From Pseudoalteromonas sp. OOF1S-7 (GTDB lineage: Bacteria; Pseudomonadota; Gammaproteobacteria; Enterobacterales; Alteromonadaceae): DNA of 64,000 nt. Of this stretch, positions 45,933 to 57,400 are shown piece after piece. Within the stretch, counting starts at the first letter, position 1. Each line of letters begins with the position of its first letter. The translations under genes and the position numbers were made by a program. The notes under the pieces were generated by a model. It was not told the origin of the DNA and did not search any database. It worked only from the letters and a program-made list of their open reading frames with translations. The DNA lies in contig NZ_JAKRFZ010000002.1 in NCBI RefSeq assembly GCF_022347765.1, forward strand, positions 186,001-250,000, given 5' to 3'.

Positions 45933-47300
45933 TTACGCTTCATCTAACACCGTCTGACAGGCTTCGGTGCGGTGTTTATCGCTGTAAAAGATGATGTTGC
46001 GAATTTCTTCGGCAATACAGTCCGACTCAGTGCCGGTTTTCACATAGTTACTAAACACCATCACGTTTTGATCCCGCTCCAGCAGACGGTTAAAACTGGT
46101 AACCCATGAGTACGGATAGCTGCCTGAATACTGTAAGAATTTCTCGTACTTTCTGAGGTTGGTTTCGCTCGGATCATCCGGGCAATCGGCCACTTTGCCG
46201 TACTGGTTAGGGTCGATATAAGTGACAAACCAGCCGTAGCCATAGTATTCGCACGACGAGGAACTTCCGGTATTGGAATATGGTGCAAATGCCGCCAGCT
46301 TTTGCGCTTCATTAAGAATTTTGTTGGTATACAAACCCTGATCCCACTTGTGCATATCTTCCACGGTGGAGTACATATCACCAGCCGAGTAAAGCACTAA
46401 GGGATTGCTGTAAGGGTTAACCAGAATGTCTTCGTAGGGGGCCGGCCCGCCCGTAGCCGGTGGACGACCATTGGCCAGTGGCAGATACTGATTGTCTTTG
46501 TAAATGTACCCGGTGGTCATATCTGAATAGATCCCAATGGCGCTGAACGAGCCACTGTCGCTCATATCCAGCGGGTCGAGGATCTGCTCTTTGAGGATAT
46601 TACTGAACCAGAAACTGCGGTCGATATCCCCTTGTGTGCCTGCCGCCAGCTGCTCAATGATATTGCCGACCAGATAGTAGTTACAGTTACTGTATTCGTA
46701 TTTGCTGCCCTGACTGAAGGACGGCTGCCCGCCCTGCTCTTCACAGGTACAAAAGCGGTTGCCAAACCCTTCCGGCCCATTGAGATTAAGGGTTTCGTCA
46801 TACAAATAAGGCCGCCAGCCCCAGTTGTTATACACCTCTTCATTGTCGCTGTAATTCGGGATCCCCGACGACATGGCAAGGAGGTTGTGCAAGGTGACGT
46901 CTGCACACTGATTTTTGGGATACCAGGGTAAATGGTCGCCGACAGTTTCGGTTCTGAGGTCCTTGCCTTCGAGCATACGCATCAGGATCGCCGCGGCAAA
47001 CGCCTTGGTATTCGATCCGATCCGGTACTTAGACTTAACCGTATTATCCACCTTGTATTGGATGTTTTGCGGACCACAGTGGTGCTCATAAACCACTTTA
47101 TCAATAGACGTAATATAAATAGTGCCGAAAAACACCATGGCATCGCAATATTGCCTGACCGAGGCGTCTATCATTTCTATTTGTGATGCGGTGATCGTGG
47201 TGTCTTTCGCCGTACTTTTATTTTGCAGACACGATGCCAGAGCGAGGCTTATCAGGCACATTACCATGATATTCAGCCTTGACGGGTTTAACCATTTCAT
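45933..47300 (-). CDS. Lipoprotein serine hydrolase (beta-lactamase/PBP-like fold)
   Basis: 455 residues. Signal peptide with lipobox LASC (Cys24). Active-site motif SNTK (S96-K99) in RIGSNTKAFAAAILMRMLEG, and YSN (203-205) in YEYSNCNYYLVGNIIEQ, fit class C beta-lactamase/esterase/DD-peptidase folds. A periplasmic, outer- or inner-membrane-anchored enzyme. In NRPS clusters such proteins can trim or deacylate a pro-peptide after export, or act as resistance proteins. It lies between the SyrP-like and DUF697-like genes, on the same strand. Confidence 0.85.
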   Translation of the reverse strand: MKWLNPSRLNIMVMCLISLALASCLQNKSTAKDTTITASQIEMIDASVRQYCDAMVFFGTIYITSIDKVVYEHHCGPQNIQYKVDNTVKSKYRIGSNTKAFAAAILMRMLEGKDLRTETVGDHLPWYPKNQCADVTLHNLLAMSSGIPNYSDNEEVYNNWGWRPYLYDETLNLNGPEGFGNRFCTCEEQGGQPSFSQGSKYEYSNCNYYLVGNIIEQLAAGTQGDIDRSFWFSNILKEQILDPLDMSDSGSFSAIGIYSDMTTGYIYKDNQYLPLANGRPPATGGPAPYEDILVNPYSNPLVLYSAGDMYSTVEDMHKWDQGLYTNKILNEAQKLAAFAPYSNTGSSSSCEYYGYGWFVTYIDPNQYGKVADCPDDPSETNLRKYEKFLQYSGSYPYSWVTSFNRLLERDQNVMVFSNYVKTGTESDCIAEEIRNIIFYSDKHRTEACQTVLDEA

Positions 47301-47373
47301 TGTTTTGCTTCCTCAAATTTGACCACTATGTTTGCCAACCGCAGCACCACTAACAAACCCCGGATTGCACGCC

Positions 47374-48327
47374 TTAACGTGCCGCTTTTGCCATTCCCAC
47401 CAGCACCTTACGAGTGCCGGTATAAGCCTGACGGCCGTGGGTAAATAGCATGTTATCCAGCAGCAAAATGTCGTTGCGCTGCCAGGGGTAAGAAAAAGTC
47501 AGATCGCGATAGACCTGGTTGATCACATCAATATCTTCTTTGGCTATCTCACTGCCATCGCCGTAATAGGCGTTGCGCGGTAAATAGTCTGCACCAATGC
47601 TGTCGGGCATGTCTGTGTCTACGGCAGAGCAGTGAAACAAGTGTGCCTGATTAAACCAGACCTTTTCGTCCGTTTGCGGATGCTTCATCACTGCTGGCCT
47701 GAACTGCCGGGTCTGCAACCTGCCATCGGCGAACCACTCACACTGAATGTCGTTTTTCCAGCAATACGCTTCCACTTCATCGCGACTTTGCGTCTGAAAC
47801 ACTTCCTGCCAGGGCAAGTCTATGTCGCCGTAGTTGCGTACATACATAATGCCGCGCGCTTCAAACCGGTCTCTGAGCGCTTCAGGCAGTCGCTTGTATA
47901 CTTCACGGCTGTCGGCAAGCGGCGTATCACCGCCGGTGGTGGCCGGTAAAACGCAGAAAAAGCCCATCCGCATTGGCCAGCAATTGGAGTAGGCATTTTC
48001 GTTGTGTTGCAGGATCACCTGATCGGCGTGATATTCGGTGGTCGTGTAAATGTTATTACGCAGCGCGGTACGCGGGGAGGAACGATAGATATACTGGCTT
48101 AACGGCTCGCCAAAGATTGTTTCCAGAATAGTACTGAACTGATTGGTGCTAACGATATTGAGGCCGCGAAGCAGCGCGAAGCCATCGCGGTCAACCCAGG
48201 CATTAATTTCCTTCACATTCGCCTTTACCCAGGCAAGACCACTTTGCTTTTGTCCTGAGAGATCATGGATCCGTTGATCTGTATCGGCGGAATTTAAATC
48301 CATGTCTGGTGATAGTAACTGATCCAT
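47374..48327 (-). CDS. SyrP/TauD-like Fe(II)/2-oxoglutarate hydroxylase
   Basis: 317 residues. Metal-binding HNE (H108, E110) in LQHNENAYS, then GFFCVLPATTGGDTPLADSREVYKRLPE, with a distal HGRQAYTG and downstream Arg. This matches the TauD/SyrP family that hydroxylates amino acids bound to NRPS carrier proteins (SyrP hydroxylates Asp in syringomycin). The 3rd-residue Glu in place of Asp is normal for this subfamily. It begins 128 bp downstream of the NRPS stop. Asn is one candidate substrate, from the adenylation predictions, but this is inference. Confidence 0.85.
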   Translation of the reverse strand: MDQLLSPDMDLNSADTDQRIHDLSGQKQSGLAWVKANVKEINAWVDRDGFALLRGLNIVSTNQFSTILETIFGEPLSQYIYRSSPRTALRNNIYTTTEYHADQVILQHNENAYSNCWPMRMGFFCVLPATTGGDTPLADSREVYKRLPEALRDRFEARGIMYVRNYGDIDLPWQEVFQTQSRDEVEAYCWKNDIQCEWFADGRLQTRQFRPAVMKHPQTDEKVWFNQAHLFHCSAVDTDMPDSIGADYLPRNAYYGDGSEIAKEDIDVINQVYRDLTFSYPWQRNDILLLDNMLFTHGRQAYTGTRKVLVGMAKAAR

Positions 48328-48455
48328 TTTATTCCCATCCTTTAATTAAGGTATTAAGTAAAATTTACATCGCAATTTTGACATTAATTGTTTGTTTTTT
48401 ACGCACAACCAACATCAAAATAAAACAATTTAAAAACATACTGCTAAACAATAGA

Positions 48456-51400
48456 CTACAAACTGTAGTAACTCTCTATTATTTCAATCACAGCACTCAC
48501 CTGCTGGTGCTGCAAAATTGACAGGTGATTGCCTGCGATTTCGTGGCAGTTCACTTTGCCGTACAGCGTTTGCCAGCCCATATCGGGCGCCAGAGATTGG
48601 CCTTCAAACTCGCTGGTGTCGCTTGCTTTAATCACACAGAGCCGGCAGCCTAACTGCGTTGGCAACTGCACATCGGCCATAAGCTGACCACGAAACACCG
48701 CCTGCAAGCGCTGAAGTTGCTCTGCACTGAAGTGATAGCCCGACCGCGCCATGGCATCCGCCAGACAAACAGTTTGTTCCTCAACCGGTTTAGCACCGAG
48801 TTCGCTAAGTTGCGCCGCGCTGAGACCCAACGCAAAGAAAGTATTGAGGTTTTCAAGCATCAGCTGATCAGCCTCCATGGCGCTGATAGCCACCGAGCTT
48901 TGCGTGGGCCTGGGCGTATCCAGTATGGTGACTGATGCCACCGAGATATTCGAAAAGTCAGGCTCTGGGCCATTATTCGCACTCAATCGCTGCGCCATTG
49001 CGAGCGCAATAAAGCTGCCAAAGGAGTGGCCGACAAGATGAACCGGACCTGGCTGCGCCTGCGCAAGTGCAGACAGGTAATGCTGTGCCGTGGCGTCAAC
49101 TGAGCCGACTACATCGGGGTCATGCGCCACCACATCCGGTTGCAGGCCGTACACCGGGACTTGCTTATCCAGCCCCTGCACCAATGACTGAAAGGCCATC
49201 AGCAAACCACCGGCTCCGGCTATCAACACCACAGGTGTCACGCCCGGACTGCCATTTTGCAGACACAACAGGCTCTGAAGTGCCTCTGGTTGCTGCTGAT
49301 TAGCCCGCTGGAAATCATTTAACGCCTGGGCCAGCGCACCAACGCGGCTATGCTGTAGCAACAAGGAAACGGGCACCTGTGCCTGCAATGCATCACACAA
49401 TTCGCTGTGCAGTCGCATCAGCAACAAAGAATGGCCACCAAGGGCAAAAAAGTCATCGTTCAGGCCCACCCGCGGGCAGTGCAGTAACTCGCCCAGGTAG
49501 TCACACAAATGGTGCTCAAGTGGCGTTGCTGGCGCAACATAGTCTTGCGGCTCTGCCAGAGTCAGGGTATTAGCCTCTCGCTCGAGTGCTTTTCTGTCCA
49601 GTTTACCGTTGTGGTTATGGGGCAGCGCGGCTCGCGGTACTATCCACTGCGGCACCATGTAGGCTGGCAGCAGCTCGGCCACAGCCGCTTTAAGATGGGC
49701 CAAATCTGGCTCATCAGCCGATTCAATAAAGGCTATCAGCTGTTCGTGTTTAACTATTACCGCACAGGCATCAACACCGCTTTGGGCTAACAATGCGCGC
49801 TCGATTTCGCCCAGCTCGATACGGTAACCCCGCACCTTTACCTGCTCGTCCAGCCGGCCTAAAAAGTGCAACGCGCCGTCCACAATTCTGACCTTATCGC
49901 CGGTTTTATAGCAGCGCGTTTGCGTGTGGGGGTTGAGCACAAAGGCTTTGTCTGTTTTTTCCTGGTCGCCCAAATACCCCAAAGCCAGCGCCGTGCCGCT
50001 GATATACAACTCACCGGCAAGGCCATCCGGCAGCGCTCTGAGTTCGCTGTCGAGCACATGGGCCGTTACCCCGGCCAGAGGCAAGCCAATGGGCACAGAC
50101 TCGCCCTGATAGTCGGTCACATCCTGAAGCGTGGCGGAAATGGTAGTTTCGGTCGGACCATAGGCGTTAATAACCCGAACAGACGCGCCATAATGTGCCT
50201 GCCAGGCCCGCAGTACCGCGCTCTGCATTTGCTCGCCACCAACGGTGATGATGCGCATTGCGCTGCCCAAATCAACTGGATTGACCGCCAGCTGCTGCCA
50301 GTAAGCCGTTGGCAGACTCATCAGGCTCAGCTGCGCATGACGCGCCAAATCTGCCAGCGTCTGACTATTGAGCAACTGTTCCTGCTGGGCCATCACCAGG
50401 GTTGCGCCACTGAGTAAGGTGCAAAATACTTCTTCGGCAAAAACATCAAAGCTACAACTGGCAAATTGCAGATAGTTGTCATCCGGCGCAATAGCATAAT
50501 TGCTTTGCAAAGCAGCCACATAATTAAGCACACTGCGGTGGGCCACCTGCACGCCCTTTGGCTCCCCGGTTGTGCCCGAGGTGTAAATCACATAACACGG
50601 CGCGTCGCTGTGGCAGGTACGCTGCACGCACAGCGCTGGCTGGGCTGATATTTCTGCCTCATACGCAACCAGATCTACCACAGGGCAATCAGGTGTTACA
50701 CCCTGCCAGTCCTGCTCGGTCGTGAGCAACACCGCTGCGCTTGCATTGGTAAGCATAAATTTACGCCTTTGCTCGGGCAGCGCGGGGACCAGCGGCAGGT
50801 AGCATGCCCCCAGCTTCAGCGCCGCCAAAATGGCGATGATCAGCTGAGGTCCGGGTGCTAAACACACCGCTACCACAGCCTGACCTGCCTGAATACAGTG
50901 CTGTGACAGCAGGTAATTCGCCAGCCTTGCTGCGGCGTCATCCAGCTCGGCATAGGTCAGTATTGTGGCGGGCTGTTCAGTCCCGGATGGATAGTAGCGA
51001 ATAGCCGTGCACTGTCCGTGACTTGCCCTGATGTGCTCAAACGCCTGTTGTAAGGTGTTATGGTGTATTTTCTGTGCCTTTGCACCGGGCAGCCCGAACT
51101 GTACCAGCGGCGTAATTTGCTGTGGCCTGATCAGCGGCAATTCGGCCAGTATACCTTCTGGCTTAGCCATAAAGGCTGATAGCAGTTTGGTGATTAATGC
51201 CAAACTTTGCTGCGCCTGCTCGCATGTCAACAGGGCTTCACGATAGCTGAGGGTCAGCGACAGCTGACTTGCCACGCCGACCACAAAAGTGACCGGGTAG
51301 TGCGTCTGATCCCGCTCCGAGCAGACTGTGACCTTGAATGGCCCGGAGTCTTGCGCGAGCGGATCGGTTGGGAAGTTTTCAAATACATACAGGGCATCAA

Positions 51401-54400
51401 ATAGGTCGCCGCCGTTGTCAATCTGACTCCATTGCTGGATTTGTGACAGCGGCGTGTGAGCATATTGCGCCAGCGACGCCTGAAGCTCTCTGATCTGCAA
51501 CAGGTAGTCGTTAACCGTTTGCTGCCCTGGGGTGTTGATCAACACCGGCTGAGTATTGATATAAAGGCCGACACGCTCGGCTACGCGAGGCAGCGATTCA
51601 GGCCGCCCGGACACGGTCTGACCAAACAACACATAGTCACTCTGACAACAGGTGCGTAGCCAGTAGGCCCAGGCGCCCTGGATCACCTGATTAAGCGTCA
51701 ATCCCCGCTGCTTTGCAAAGTCACTTAGCTGGGCGGTGAAATCCGCGCTCAGCGTTTCTGTTATCTCACTGACGTTGTGATTTTGTTTATCACTGATAGC
51801 CAGGTGCTCAGTGAGCAGCGTGGGAGTGTCGACCTGTACCAGTTGTTGACGCCAGAACGCCTGCTCAGCGTGTTTGTCGCGCTTATCAAGATACTCAACA
51901 TAATCGCGAAAAGGGTCAGCAAGCGTTTGCACCATGCGCGTTTGTACCCGGGCCTGATAGTGCTCAATCAGCTCGGCAAACAGCACCGGCAGCGACCAGC
52001 CATCCATAATCATATGATGATACGTCCAGATCAGCCCGTGGCAATGCTCGCCAAAGGGCACCAGTCGCAAACGCATGCAGGGCGCGCGTTGCAGGTCCAG
52101 GGGCTGCTGATATTCCTGCGCCGCTATCTCGGCCAAACGAGCTTTCACTTGTTCATCGAACGGCTGCGGCTCATCCATCTGCAAGGGCAAGGCACGCTTG
52201 TCATAAACCACCTGCACGGGCTGATGTGTCGTGACAAAAAACGCCGTGCGCAAAATCGAGTGGCTGGCAGTCAGCTGCGTCCAGGCGTAGGCGAATGCCT
52301 CGGTGTCCAAAGCGCCATCCAGCAACATCACTGATTGCTCCAGATAGGCTTTATTGTCTGCGCTCTGCGCGTGAAACCACATGCCCTGCTGCAATGGCGT
52401 CATCGGATAAATATCGGCCACGCCCTGCCCGGCTTTATCCATCAGCTGGGTCAACTGCGCGCGGTCAAGCTGCGGCAGTAACGGGAAGTCACTGGGCGTT
52501 GGGCTGTTTTCGGTTTGTGCTAAACAGTGAGCAAGCACCTCTTCAATCGCCTGCTCAAAGTGCGCACTCAGCCGCTGTGCGTCTTGCTCGGTATAATATT
52601 CTGGTGTGCATTCCAGCGCCACAGCCAGACGGCCCCCGCTCACCGCAGCGGTAATTTGCAAGGCCGCAAACACCGCATCGGCTTCGCTGCGCAGACTGCC
52701 CGTGGGCTCAGAGGCATCGACAAGCAACCCGTTTTGCTCCAATACGGTGTCCAGCTGCCCGAGGTAATTAAAGAAAGTTTGCGCCCTGGTGTCTATCGTT
52801 AGTGATGCCCGCACCTGCGGATTTGGGTGGGTATAACACAGCGCACCAAATTCGCTGCCATGGCGGGTCGTCCAGGCCAGTTGCTCTTTAACGGCGCAGA
52901 TCACCTCGGCTAGCGCCTGCTCCGATTGACCAGACGGGCTGCTCATACGCAGCGGGAATAACGCGGTGAGCCAGCCAATGGTGCGACTGGCATCGAGCGC
53001 GCCTTTGAGCTGAGCGCGCCCATGGCTTTCGAGCATAACCACCTGCTCTGTACGCTCGTAATAACGCAGCGCCGTCCACTGCCAGGCGCTCAGCAACAAG
53101 GTTTGAATGGTACTCTTGTATGCCCGGTTTGCGTCATTTAATAGCTGTTGAGTCTGAGCCGGGCTGAGCTGAATTTTATTGCAGATGGCAGCACAGTGCT
53201 TGCTACCATCTGCGCTGGCCCCCAGAGGGCGCTGATTTTGTGCGGCTTTCGCAGCTTCCTGCCAGCTGGCGAGATACCGGCTTTCGCGGGCCTGCTCTTG
53301 CAGATAAAACGCAATAGCATCCAAAGAGGCACTGGCCGGTGGCAAGTGTATAGCCTGAGCGTTTTGCGCCTGAGTACATGCCTGTTCAAGGTCAGTCAGC
53401 AAAATACGCCAGGAAACACCGTCAATTAATAAGTGATGGGCAACCAGCAGCAGCCGATTGCTTTGCTCCGTATCCGGCGTGGCAATATGACACACTTTCA
53501 ATAAGGGCGAGCCATCGAAGGTAAAGCCTGCCTGCGTCTGCTCACTGAGTTCGGTGAGTACCTCACTATAGCGTGCGCCTGAGGCACTGAGGTCGTGATA
53601 TTGGCACACCTGTTTGCTGTCGAGCTGCTCGTCAACGTACAAGTGTGTGTTGTCCCTGACCATCAGTCTCAGTGCATCGTGGCACGCCAGCAGCCCCTGT
53701 ACGGCATCACACAAATGACTAAACGAGAGTGACTTATCCACACTCAGCATTACCGCCTGATTCCAGTGCTCGGGCACTGCAAATGTCTGAGCGAAAAACC
53801 ACTGCGCAATGGGATGAGGGGTTAATTTGCCAACAAAATGCTGTTGTTCGGACTCGCAGTCGCCCTGCTGTGCGCGCGCATCGTCGCTAACAAAACTCGC
53901 CGTCAATGCCGCCGCCGTGCTGTGCGCAAAAATATCGGCCACTGACAGACCAATGCCTACGGCTCTGGCCCGGCTGGCAAGCTGAATGGCCAAAATGGAA
54001 TCGCCACCACTGGCAAAAAAGTCATCCTGAGCCTGCATGTCTGGTTTGTTCAGCAAGGTTTGCATCAGCGCTAAAACGGGGTTATGCCCGGCTTTCGTGG
54101 CACTCGACGTATCTATCTGCGTCACCTGCTCATCGCCTTCGAGCTGTGCCAGCCGCACCAGCGCGCGGCTATCCAGCTTGCCGTGGGCCGTCAAAGGCAG
54201 TGCGTCCAGCATCACAAATGCGCTCGGCACCATATACTCGGGCAGTCGTGAGCGCAGCTGGCCGCGCAGATGTTCAGCCAGTTCGCTCTGGGACGACAAC
54301 GACTCTGGCACCACAAACGCCGTCAGGTGTTTATTACCTGGCTGCGTTTGCGTTATCAGCACCGCACATTCGGCCACGGCTGTAAGCTCGCGTAGCTGGT

Positions 54401-57400
54401 GTTCGATTTCAGCCAGCTCAATGCGATAACCGCGTAACTTAACCTGCGCGTCGTTTCGGCCCACATAAGCGATACGGCCGCTGTTGAGTCGCCGGACCAA
54501 ATCGCCGCTGCGATACACGCGCACAGTCTCGCCGTTATCCAGCGTGAGCTCAGTGAATTGCGCATCACTCAGCTGCGGTTGATTGAGATACCCCAAAGCC
54601 AGCCCCGGCCCGGCAATATAAAGCTCGCCGACCATGCCATCGGGCACACTGCGACCCTGCTCGTCAATGATATAAACCGTACAGTTATCTACCGGCAAGC
54701 CAATATCCGGCAGCGCTTCGCAAGGCTGAGCAACCTCGCCCGAGGTTGCGACCACAGAGGCCTCAGTCGGGCCATAGTTATTGATCAGTCTAAAGTGATG
54801 CTGAGCGCGCACGGGGTTAAGCCTGTCGCCGCCCACCAGTAAGTATTCCAGTTGCACGGGGGCAAAGTCGGAGTCTGCCAGCATCACTTCAGCAATTGGC
54901 GTGGCCAAAAAGCAATGACTGACCGCTTCACGGCTCAGTAATGCCGATAGTCGCTGCGGGTCATTCAGCGCGTTACTGCTGACAAAAACCAGCGAGGCAT
55001 TGGCACTGAGATACGGCCAGATCTCCCAGGTCGCGGCATCAAAGGCAATATTAGCCGTCTGACTGCCAATACTGTGCGTGTTCAGCGCAAAGGCACGTTG
55101 ATGCCAGTGGCATAAATTGCTCAGTCCGCGATGGGGGATCATCACACCCTTGGGCAGCCCTGTGGTGCCCGAGGTATAAATGACATACGCCAGCTGGTTT
55201 GTGTCGATAGCGGGTAACGGCTGCTGCGCATAAACCGCACATTGCCCGGGCAAATCCGGGCTGTCCAGCCATACCTGTTTGCAGGCCGGGTAAGCGTCAA
55301 ACTGCCCGGCAAAGCGCGTCTGCGTCAGCAACCACTGACTGGCGCTGTCGCTGATAATATGCTCGATGCGCGCCTCTGGATAGTCGGGTGACATGGGCAC
55401 ATAGGCTCCACCGGCTTTAAGCGTTGCCAGCATGGCCACCACTAAGTCTATGCCGGCATCGCAACTGACAAGCACCCTTTGTTGTGGCTTAAGTCCCTGC
55501 CCAGTCAGATACTGCGCCAGTCTGCCAGCGCGCAGCTCCAGCTCACCATAAGTGAGCGTGCGGTTCGATTCAGGCACTTTGATTGCCACTTTGTCGGGTG
55601 TCTGGCGCGCATGTCGGGCAAGTAGCTCAACCAGCGTGGTGCCTGGCACTGAGTGCGATTGTCCGCTAATGGCCTGATAATGCGTCGGCGTTAACGGGAT
55701 TTGTGCAATATCCAGCTCTGGGCTGCGGATAAGTGCGCCCAGCATCACGCTGAATGCCTCGCTCATGCGGGCAATGCTGGCGGCATCAAACAAGGCGGTG
55801 TTATAGCACCAACTGAAACGCAATCCGTGGTCGGTTTGCACCGCACTGAGCTCAATGTCGAATTTAGCCGTCACAGACACCGCCTGCTCGGGATGTACTG
55901 TTATATCAGCCAGCTGCAATTGGGTGTCCAGCTGCGGATTAAGTGCAAAGCTTAACTGGAAAACCCCCTGATGACTGAGGTCACGCGCCACATTGAGTGC
56001 ATCCAGGATCTGCTCAAACGGCATCGCCTGATGCGCCTGTATATCCATCATCAACACTTTTTGCTGCGCCAGTAGCTCGCTGAATGTCATGTCTGGCGTA
56101 AAGCGCGTGCGGATCGGTAAGGTATTAATGAAAAACCCGACCAGCGGCTGCAACTGGCTGTGCTCACGACCGGAGAATGGCGCACCGATCACCACATCAG
56201 CGCTGCGACCGTATTTACCCACAAACAAAGCAAATGCAGTTTGCAACCAGGTAAACAGCGTGACGTCACTATCACGACATTGCGTCTGGATCTGCTCAAA
56301 CTCATCCGTATTCAGGTGAGCAAGATGCACAGCGCCGTGATTGGCGGATGTGCGCGTTCTGGCCCTGTCCAGCGGCAACTGATGCAATGGTGGAGCATCT
56401 GCCAGATGGGCAAGCCAGAAGTCCCTGTGTGCCTGCAAGGCCACGTCATTCAGGGTGGTGCGTTGCCACTGTGCATATTCAGCGTATTGCAGCGGCAAAG
56501 GCTGAGACAGCCACTCGGGTAACGACTGGCCTTTGGAAAAGTGCTGATAAAACGCCGCCAGTTCAGCGGTTAAAATTGCTAAAGAGTGGGCATCAGCAGC
56601 GATATGATGCACATTCACCCGCAATTTGTGTACATCGTCAGCGCATGCCATCAAAGTCAGTCGCAGCATCAACCCCTGGCTTAAATCAAATGCCAGCATG
56701 GCATCGTCACGCTGTGCGCTGAGCCAGCGTTGCTGCTGCGCGCGCGGGGTCAGTGAGCGTGCATCAATATAAGTAAGCGGCACTGCAAAGTCGCCGCTAA
56801 GCACTTGCCGGGGCCCACGGGTCTCATCCTGTATTATCTTGCTGCGCAGCACCTGGTGGCGGCAAAGAATAGCCTGCCACGCTTGCTTAAATGCAGCCAG
56901 ATCCAGTGGTCCATTGAGCGTAAAAGTGCCGGGCATATGATACTGCGCCGAATCTGGCGTCATTTGCTCGACCGTCCACAGCCGCGCCTGTGCGAACGAC
57001 AAGGGCAAAGGCGCGGAGGTATCAACTCGTGGAATGTCCGCAGTCAAAGCCACTTCGGCGTCGCCCTGCTCTATCACTTTGGCCAGCTCAGCCACAGCGG
57101 GGTTTTGAAACACATCCTTTAACGTAACTGGCAGACCATGCACTTCCCTGAGCTGGCTAACCAGCTGGGTGGCCAACAGTGAATGTCCGCCGAGTCGGAA
57201 AAAGTGGTCGTCGAGTCCGACCTGCTCAACGCCCAGCAAGGCAGAAAAACACCCGGCAACGGCCCGCTCTGTTTGTGTGCCTGGCGCACGGTACGCCGCC
57301 TCCTGACGCAATACGTCCAGCGCCAGCAAGGCTTTTTTATCAATTTTACCATTGCTGGTCAGGGGTAACGCATCCACCACGACCACATTGGTTGGCAGCA

